Source of the DNA: Candidatus Parcubacteria bacterium
Lineage (GTDB): Bacteria; Patescibacteriota; Patescibacteriia; PEXW01
Assembly (NCBI GenBank): GCA_003597955.1
Contig: QZJU01000008.1
Location: 1-56,129 of the forward strand
Length of the DNA: 56,129 nucleotides
Direction: 5' to 3'
The translations under genes and the position numbers were made by a program. Below, one piece after another: positions 50,873-56,129 of this stretch (positions within the stretch are counted from its first letter, which is position 1; the number at the start of each line of letters is the position of its first letter). The notes beneath the pieces are model-generated. The model was not told the DNA's origin and made no database searches. It saw only the letters and a program-made list of their open reading frames with translations.

Positions 50873-52309
50873 ACTAGAAAATGAGGCGCTTTGCGCCGCC
50901 ACAGCCCAGCCCAAATGGGCTTCAAATCGCAGCGTTTTGCCTTTCAAAAGAAAGTTCGAGCCGATATTTTTCATTGAATTCTTAATTTCCAAGAGGTCGC
51001 GCGAGATTGCGACTTTTTTGGCTTGCTTGCTTAGTAAAATGAATTCTCGCATGGGTTCGAGCCAAACCAAACCCTCGCCCCGGAGTTGAGCGAATTTTTC
51101 CTCAATTCTCACTTTTTCATTTACTAGGGTGTCTTTCTTGGATAAATACTCCGAAGTGGAAATAGATCGCTCTAGCTTTGCGTCTAAAAGATTGTCCAAT
51201 TTCTTTTCAACAACGATCAACGTATCTTTTTTCTCTTGGGCGAGGGCTTTAGTGGTTTGCTCATTACGTTCTTTTTCCGTATCTAGCTTCGCCAGCATTT
51301 TATCAGCCCAATCATCACGAATAGAATGGCTGGTTAAAGTCGCCCTCATTTGCTCAACCAGTGCTTCTTCACGCAAGAATTTAGTTTCGCATTTGCCTTT
51401 CTTCTTAGTGCAACGGTAGTACGTATGTCCTTTCTGGCTTTCAGCTGTAATGTAGCAGCCGCAAGAAGCGCATTTCATCAAACCAAGAAAGGCAAAGTTG
51501 TGTTTCTTTACTTCCCTCGCGCGACCTCGTTTACGCATCATCGCCCGGGCCTTATCAAATAAATCTCTAGAAATGAATGTGTCGTGGCTTCCTTGGTACG
51601 TTTCATCCCAGTAAGTGAACACGCCGACGTAAAAGGTATTTTTCAGCATGTTTTGCATCATACTGGCGGAAAACGGATGCCCCCAGTGGCTTTTAATTTT
51701 GGCTTTGGTATTGCACCATTTGGCAAGCGCATCTAGTGTCCAGTCGCCGGTTAAGTACATAGCGAAAATTTTCTTCACTATCTTGGCTTCTCGCTTTTCA
51801 ATCAGCACTTTTCTGCTCTTCGGGTCATTAAAGTAACCAAGTGGTGCCATAGACGGCCACTCACCACGGCGTAGTTTTTGTCTCAAGCCCCGTTTTACGT
51901 TTTCCGAGAGATTGTCCACGTAGTACTTGGATTGCCCAAAGGCAATATTCAGCATGAATTTCCCTTGCGGCGTGTTCTCAAACCAAAATGTGGGGAATTT
52001 CAGGTTTTGAATTTTATCCCTATCGGTCAGGTAAATGACCTGCCCACCGTCTACGGGGTTTCTAGCTAATCTGTCGGGGTGCCAGGCGATGATGCCATTG
52101 GCTTCGCCTTTTTCAATTCTCTTGAGCATCTCATTGAAGATTTTTCGCCCGGGTTCTTTGGCAGTTTTTGCCTCGCAGAGCGAGGCGACGATTTCAAGTT
52201 TTTCTTTGGCGGCAAATTCTTTTAATTCATCAATTTGAGATTCAATACTTAAAACCTGACGATCCTCCTCGTCAGTGGATTTTCTGGCGTAGAGAAAATA
52301 TTTATCCAT
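50831..52309 (-). CDS. Large serine recombinase 1, 3' end antisense to tRNA-Lys
   Basis: 492 residues. Resolvase domain FLYARKSTDEEDRQVLSIES with nucleophile S11 and DRLARNPVDGG (R80); recombinase domain (about 155-260); zinc ribbon CASCGCY...YYRCTKKKGKC; coiled-coil motif (~340-400). The last residues WCAQEESNLQPWA are encoded by the antisense of tRNA-Lys. So the element is integrated at the tRNA 3' end, and the integrase tail depends on the junction. Likely catalyses integration and/or inversion. Confidence 0.93.
   Translation of the reverse strand: MDKYFLYARKSTDEEDRQVLSIESQIDELKEFAAKEKLEIVASLCEAKTAKEPGRKIFNEMLKRIEKGEANGIIAWHPDRLARNPVDGGQVIYLTDRDKIQNLKFPTFWFENTPQGKFMLNIAFGQSKYYVDNLSENVKRGLRQKLRRGEWPSMAPLGYFNDPKSRKVLIEKREAKIVKKIFAMYLTGDWTLDALAKWCNTKAKIKSHWGHPFSASMMQNMLKNTFYVGVFTYWDETYQGSHDTFISRDLFDKARAMMRKRGRAREVKKHNFAFLGLMKCASCGCYITAESQKGHTYYRCTKKKGKCETKFLREEALVEQMRATLTSHSIRDDWADKMLAKLDTEKERNEQTTKALAQEKKDTLIVVEKKLDNLLDAKLERSISTSEYLSKKDTLVNEKVRIEEKFAQLRGEGLVWLEPMREFILLSKQAKKVAISRDLLEIKNSMKNIGSNFLLKGKTLRFEAHLGWAVAAQSASFSSWCAQEESNLQPWA
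50867..50945. repeat. att-like inverted repeat A (left copy)
   Basis: 79 bp, identical in inverse orientation to 52376-52454. It starts with GCACCA, the last bases of tRNA-Lys, and extends into the 3' coding end of recombinase 1. An inner palindrome AGGCGCTTTGCGCC is present. Confidence 0.9.
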
Positions 52310-52375
52310 ACCTTTGTAAAGTTAATGATAAAGAGGGGGGAAAGTGCGCTTTTGGCCCCCTGCGCTAACGCGCAG

Positions 52376-52454
52376 GAAAGGCAAAACGCTGCGATTTGAA
52401 GCCCATTTGGGCTGGGCTGTGGCGGCGCAAAGCGCCTCATTTTCTAGTTGGTGC
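52376..52454. repeat. att-like inverted repeat A (right copy)
   Basis: 79-bp exact reverse complement of 50867-50945, bracketing recombinase 1. It ends in TGGTGC, where it meets repeat B. A further imperfect inverted pair lies nearby: 52336-52358 with 52594-52615 (GTGCGCTTTTGGCCC core), so the 376-bp stretch before the HTH gene is made of repeats. Confidence 0.9.
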
Positions 52455-52542
52455 AGTCTTTTTGAGAAAATACGAACCGAGTTTGCGGGCGGCGGCTCGC
52501 GCGCGGAGGAGACCCAGCCGCCGCCCGCTGCCGCGCCGTTTT
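52449..52542. repeat. att-like inverted repeat B (left copy)
   Basis: 94 bp, exact reverse complement of 54606-54699. Starts at TGGTGC (overlapping repeat A by 6 bp) and contains a long GC-rich near-palindrome (GCGGGCGGCGGCTC...GCCGCCGCCCGC). Borders the cargo on the left. Confidence 0.9.
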
Positions 52543-52575
52543 AAAAACTGCCAAAGAACCCTAGAGGAAAAATAT
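52543..52575 (+). pseudogene. Recombinase coding fragment at left cargo edge
   Basis: AAAAACTGCCAAAGAACCC (52543-52561) is identical to recombinase 1 coding DNA for KTAKEP; after a short mismatch GAAAAAT also matches. Counterpart of the fragment at 54526. Confidence 0.6.
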
Positions 52576-52627
52576 CGGCTCTCACTTTCTTTTGGGCCAA
52601 AAGCGCACTTCCCCCTTCTTTGTTGAT

Positions 52628-52665
52628 TAGTCCACTTTGGACTATTCCATACTGGACTATATCAT
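52628..52665 (+). promoter_or_regulatory. Promoter and operator of the HTH gene
   Basis: TAGTCCACTTTGGACTA (52628-52644) is a perfect 7-bp-arm inverted repeat; a second half-site set TCCATACTGGA follows. They overlap a promoter TTGGAC (52637-52642), 17 bp, TATCAT (52660-52665). This suggests autoregulation by the HTH protein. Confidence 0.6.
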
Positions 52666-52685
52666 GAATATGTGGAACAATCAAT

Positions 52686-52907
52686 ATGCAAGACGATATA
52701 TACTCAAAAGAGCATAAAAAACTCATAGTACGCATAATACAAGCCCGAAAAGAGGCAGGATTAAGCCAGGTGGAAGCTGCTAAGCGACTTGGGCGATCCC
52801 AGTCTTATATTTCTAAAATGGAAGTGGGGCAGAGAAAAATTGACGTTATTGAGTTGAAAAAAATCGCAAGAATTTACGACAAACCGCTTAATTATTTTAT
52901 TAACTAA
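52686..52907 (+). CDS. XRE/Cro-type HTH regulator
   Basis: 73 residues, one HTH_3 domain: LIVRIIQARKEAGLSQVEAA-KRLGRSQSYISKMEVGQRKID, ending YDKPLNYFIN. Size typical of phage or plasmid repressors. Likely represses itself and perhaps the following cargo genes (next ATG 4 bp after its stop). Confidence 0.93.
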   Translation: MQDDIYSKEHKKLIVRIIQARKEAGLSQVEAAKRLGRSQSYISKMEVGQRKIDVIELKKIARIYDKPLNYFIN

Positions 52908-52911
52908 ACCT

Positions 52912-53727
52912 ATGAGCGACACAACGAAAACGAAGGCTTGTCCACGGTGCAAAACACAAATCGATGCAAAAGCATCTAAATGCCCAAATTGCCACAGCGA
53001 TCTACGCAACTGGTTTATACGTCATCCGATTTGGACAATCCTTATTCTACTTGTAGCAATCGGGATAATTAGTAGCGCTGTGAGCAACAGTGAAAATACT
53101 AACCAAGCTACTTCTAATAACACCGCCACATCCATAAACGAAAATGCAGCTCAGACTAATACTAATAGTGATGAGCAGGCAACCGATATTAGCCAATCCG
53201 TCAATGAAAGTGGAACAACAGGGGAAGTCATCAAAACAAATTCTACGACCTCAGCTAACACTAATCAAAGTCCAACACCAGAGCCAACATCAAGCGTAAC
53301 AGTTAGCCAAAAAAATGCCGTTGCACAAGCAAAATCCTACTTAAGCACTTCTGCATTTTCTCACGATGGGTTGGTTGCTCAATTGGAGTATGAAAAGTTT
53401 TCGCACGCTGACGCTGTTTATGGTGCTGATAACTCTGGCGCTGACTGGAACGTACAAGCCGTTAAAAGTGCAAAATCGTATTTAGCTACTTCTGCTTTTT
53501 CACTTGGTGGTTTAATAAACCAGTTGAAATACGATAAATTCACTCAAGCGCAGGCAGAACATGGGGCTAATAACTCTAATGCTGATTGGAATGAGCAAGC
53601 TGTTAAATCGGCAAAATCGTATATGGAAACATCAAACTTTTCACGCGATAGTTTAATTGCGCAGCTAAAGTACGACCAATTTACTCAAGCCCAAGCAGAA
53701 TATGGAGCTGGTGCAGTTGGACTATGA
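52912..53727 (+). CDS. Zinc-ribbon membrane protein with three Ltp-type repeats
   Basis: 271 residues: zinc ribbon CPRC...CPNC (C10, C13, C24, C27), one membrane helix (~40-58), a Ser/Thr/Asn/Gln linker (~59-130), then three ~48-residue repeats of the form AVKSAKSYLATSAFSLGGLI and LKYDKFTQAQAEHGANNSNADWN. These repeats are those of the Ltp family (host cell surface-exposed lipoprotein), known from a Streptococcus phage as superinfection exclusion. The third repeat lacks its usual end. A role in blocking phage DNA entry is inference. Confidence 0.82.
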   Translation: MSDTTKTKACPRCKTQIDAKASKCPNCHSDLRNWFIRHPIWTILILLVAIGIISSAVSNSENTNQATSNNTATSINENAAQTNTNSDEQATDISQSVNESGTTGEVIKTNSTTSANTNQSPTPEPTSSVTVSQKNAVAQAKSYLSTSAFSHDGLVAQLEYEKFSHADAVYGADNSGADWNVQAVKSAKSYLATSAFSLGGLINQLKYDKFTQAQAEHGANNSNADWNEQAVKSAKSYMETSNFSRDSLIAQLKYDQFTQAQAEYGAGAVGL

Positions 53728-53805
53728 CAGTTACGGAAAAGTTGAATTAGATTTTTCACAAAAGAAAACACCAGAGACAACGATCACGTTCAATAAAATA
53801 TTAGT

Positions 53806-54522
53806 ATGGGATTTTTGAGAATATTTAGCAAAAGTAAGGATAAGCGAAAAGCAGAATGCCCTTATTGCAGTAGTGCCCTCGAAAAACCGCCAGCTAGAAA
53901 GACGAAATGCCCGCACTGCGGGAAATATATTTTTGTTCGGACACATCCAAAGAATCGTGAGCGTGTCGTCGTAACCGAAGAACAAGCAGCCGCAATAGAT
54001 AATGAGTGGCTCGTACAGCAAACCGCCAGTGACCCGTCATTGGGCGGCGAGGAAGAATTTTACCAAGAAAAGGAGATTTTACAGAAACGTTTTGGGAAAG
54101 TGCCATCCGTAAGTGATATTAAGTGGGGGCTGCTAAATAAACGGGCCGGAGAGGCAATGAAAAAATCAGATTTCTCAGCCCTGTCAGGTATTTATTTTCA
54201 AATGGCACTTCAGAAACACGAGGAGGGAAAGGACTGTCACATGGAGCAAGCCCAAGCCCAAAAAATGCAACTCATGGCTTTAAAACAAAATGATGTAGTC
54301 GGCCGTGTTGAGATATTTTCTAAGGATGGCTGTGAAGAATGTCAAAAACTGAATGGGAAGAAATTTAGTGTTGAAGAAGCGCTAAAATATAATCCCCTCC
54401 CTGTAATCCACTGCACTCATAAGTTAAATAAAAATGCTCCGAGTAGTTGGTGTCGCTGTACTTATTTACCAATCGTTTCAGATGATGTTGATTTGAAAGG
54501 AGCTTGGTTGGGCGATAAATAG
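53806..54522 (+). CDS. Double zinc-ribbon protein with Mu F-like C-terminus
   Basis: 238 residues. N-terminal zinc ribbon CPYC...CPHCGKYIFVRTH (C18, C21, C35, C38), a helical middle, and a C-terminal Cys/His-rich part: DGCEECQKLNGKKFSVEEAL then HCTH and SSWCRCTYLP. The C-terminal pattern resembles the end of phage head morphogenesis (Mu F) domains. Could be a phage-derived cargo gene; function unknown. A GC-rich hairpin (54569-54586) follows. Confidence 0.7.
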   Translation: MGFLRIFSKSKDKRKAECPYCSSALEKPPARKTKCPHCGKYIFVRTHPKNRERVVVTEEQAAAIDNEWLVQQTASDPSLGGEEEFYQEKEILQKRFGKVPSVSDIKWGLLNKRAGEAMKKSDFSALSGIYFQMALQKHEEGKDCHMEQAQAQKMQLMALKQNDVVGRVEIFSKDGCEECQKLNGKKFSVEEALKYNPLPVIHCTHKLNKNAPSSWCRCTYLPIVSDDVDLKGAWLGDK

Positions 54523-54525
54523 AGA

Positions 54526-54605
54526 AGAATTTGCCGCCAAAGAGGATAATTTGATAAAATTATCTTCAGCGCCGCAAGAGCGGCGCAGAAAAACTTGAAA
54601 TCGTC
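54526..54605 (+). pseudogene. Recombinase coding fragment with hairpin insertion at right cargo edge
   Basis: AGAATTTGCCGCCAAAGA (54526-54543) and GAAAAACTTGAAATCGTC (54588-54605) are contiguous in recombinase 1 (encoding EFAAKEKLEIV) but are split here by ~44 bp holding two hairpins (GATAATTT/AAATTATC and GCGCCGC/GCGGCGC). Confidence 0.7.
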
Positions 54606-56129
54606 AAAACGGCGCGGCAGCGGGCGGCGGCTGGGTCTCCTCCGCGCGCGAGCCGCCGCCCGCAAACTCGGTTCGTATTTTCTCAAAAAGACTGCACCAT
54701 AGACGAAACGCAGGCTGGAGATTGTCATTTCGACGCACGTCTATTAGCGAAATCGAGGGTTCGATCATTAGCTTGTGAACCTCAGGACTGACAATCGCAC
54801 TTCGGATCAACTGAAACGGTTTGACGGCTTCAATATTAAGTATTCCATCCCTCAGAGTGAGGTTCGAACCTACGGAATGCAGAATCTCGCGTTTGTCTCG
54901 GTCGGTTCCCTTCTGGAATCTCCTGACGGCAACGCCGGCAAATTCAAAGATATTGGCACATCGCTTTCCTACTTCGGAAGAGTGGTGTTTCCTCTTGGCA
55001 ACCGATTCCTGCAGACCAATACGCTCATCCTCCAGTTCGCGCTTCTTCTCAATATATTCTTCGTCTGAAAGCAGTCCCCGGATTCTTAGATTCGTCAGTT
55101 CGGATAACTCTTTGGCACAAGCCCCAAGCCGTCGCTCAATGGATAAAGCCTGTTCCGCTTCCAATACCTTGTCTTTATCATCAAGCGATTTCAGATGACG
55201 GAGGGTCCAACCCACCAAAACTTTGGGAATGGAGATTTGTTCCAGGAATTGCACGATCTGTCGCTCCAATTTGTTCAATTCAATCACCCTTTGACCGCAC
55301 TTGATTCCTGGTCTTCTCTTTGTGCAATGGTAATAGACATATTGGTGCCCCTGACGGTTCACTTTGTGCTCTGCAGTCACCGACGCACCGCATTCTCCAC
55401 ACTTAATTAGACCGGTGAAAGCGAATTCGCGGTGGCGAGGGCGCGGACTGGAATTATTGGTCAAAAGTCTCTGAACGAGGTCGAATTCAGATTTGCTCAC
55501 CATCGCTTCATGCGCACCTCGACAACTCAGACCCCGACGGACGATGAGACCGTAATAAAAGGGATTCCGGAATAGATCATAAATAGCGGAAAGGGCCATG
55601 GGACCGCCGCCCTGCCGGCGAAAGACACGAGTCCTTAGGCCCCATTCCTTCGTTGCGATTGCAAGAATCCTCGGTGGCGTGATATTGCCAGTCAACATCA
55701 TATCCCACATCTTGCGAATAAGCCGGAACCGTTCCGGGTCTTTAACGATTGTCCGGCTGTTACGGTCATTCAAATATCCGATCGGCGGGACTCCCGGCAG
55801 CCAGCCGGCCTCCAGCTTCGCCCTCAATCCCCGTTTCACGTTATCCGAAAGATCATCGACATATTTTTTCGCCATGCCGAATTCCAGTTGCATCCAGAAC
55901 TTGTCGTTACTGGTATTGGAAAAAGAGCGCTGGGGAGTATGGATCGCCTTAAGCTTGCCTTCTTCCATCGCCCAGATAATCGCACCGCCGTCGACGGGAT
56001 TCCGAGCCAGCCGGTCGAGTTTCCAACAGAGTGTCAAGACCCCCAAAATTAAGACACTTTTTCGACGAGTGGGAGCAGCCGTTGGGCAAACAATACCGGC
56101 GGCATTTTCAGTACCGAATGAATACGGGT
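54604..56129 (-). pseudogene. Large serine recombinase 2, N-terminal domain lost
   Basis: The recognisable part starts LCWKLDRLARNPVDGGAII (about 56028), the end of the resolvase domain, followed by the recombinase domain, zinc ribbon CGECGAS...YYHCTKRRPGIKCG and coiled coil. The segment with the catalytic Ser is absent; upstream the frame stays open to the window edge but reads unrelated text (NAAGIVCPTAAPTRRKSVLI). TTG 56046 is a possible start. The tail after WC is encoded by repeat B. Probably inactive, unless fused to something outside the window. Confidence 0.8.
54606..54699. repeat. att-like inverted repeat B (right copy)
   Basis: Exact reverse complement of 52449-52542; ends at GCACCA (54694-54699). 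It encodes the C-terminal tail of recombinase 2. Confidence 0.9.

Larger units (their letters stand above)
52376..52544 (+). pseudogene. 3' end fragment of a serine recombinase
   Basis: In the plus direction this stretch encodes GKTLRFEAHLGWAVAAQSAS-FSSWC, the same C-terminal text as recombinase 1, and then CSLFEKIRTEF...PPPAAAPF, the same tail as recombinase 2, ending at TAA 52542-52544. The rest of the gene is missing. It is a recombination product at the TGGTGC core. Confidence 0.8.

Noticed and set aside
50867-50876. Homology between the tRNA-Lys att core GCACCA and the leader-repeat end CCCCGCACCA
   Set aside because: Only 6-7 bases are shared, too short to claim a common recombinase. 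The fusA palindrome, with ten shared bases at a precise junction, is kept as a finding.

Overview
The window reads as chromosomal DNA of a Candidate Phyla Radiation bacterium (Patescibacteria, Parcubacteria-like). The S10/spc ribosomal operon lacks rpmD (L30) between rpsE and rplO. Most genes have no Shine-Dalgarno site, and many junctions are simply stop-TTT-ATG. The standard genetic code is used.

Layout. (1) 1-10583: a type IV pilus locus with at least seven prepilin genes, an O-antigen-ligase-like protein with TPRs and a prepilin peptidase. It is invaded by a palindrome-ended repeat of about 105 bp and by GIY-YIG nuclease genes. (2) 10614-25142: a metallophosphatase; a RAYT transposase with REP repeats; ligA, gatC and gatA; a response regulator and ndk; an OmpR-type regulator, histidine kinase and ABC exporter; an EamA transporter; tRNA-Pro; several orphan genes with strong Shine-Dalgarno sites; a Nudix hydrolase and rpmB. 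(3) 25207-44734: an M50 protease, then the str, S10 and spc ribosomal operons, secY, adk, map, ruvX and a WecA/MraY-like transferase. (4) 44772-50563: an orphan gene, a DUF192 protein, rplU, a dnaB-ybaB-recR operon and dnaQ. (5) 50797-56129: tRNA-Lys followed by an integration hot spot with two large serine recombinases, permuted att-like inverted repeats, and cargo (HTH regulator, Ltp-type surface protein, double zinc-ribbon protein).

The most unusual signal is the repeat family whose ends are CCCCGCACCACTTTTCA and its complement. In four pilin genes the repeat contains the start codon and the whole leader peptide, and its last base is exactly the last base of the Gly codon at the prepilin peptidase cleavage point. 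It acts as a mobile leader-peptide cassette. Two relatives upstream of tuf and rplU abut the -35 box of a good promoter. A minimal relative sits in the 5' end of fusA, where a truncated fusA start is followed by a second, almost entirely synonymously recoded start that restores the gene. All assignments come from reading the sequence; no database search was run.
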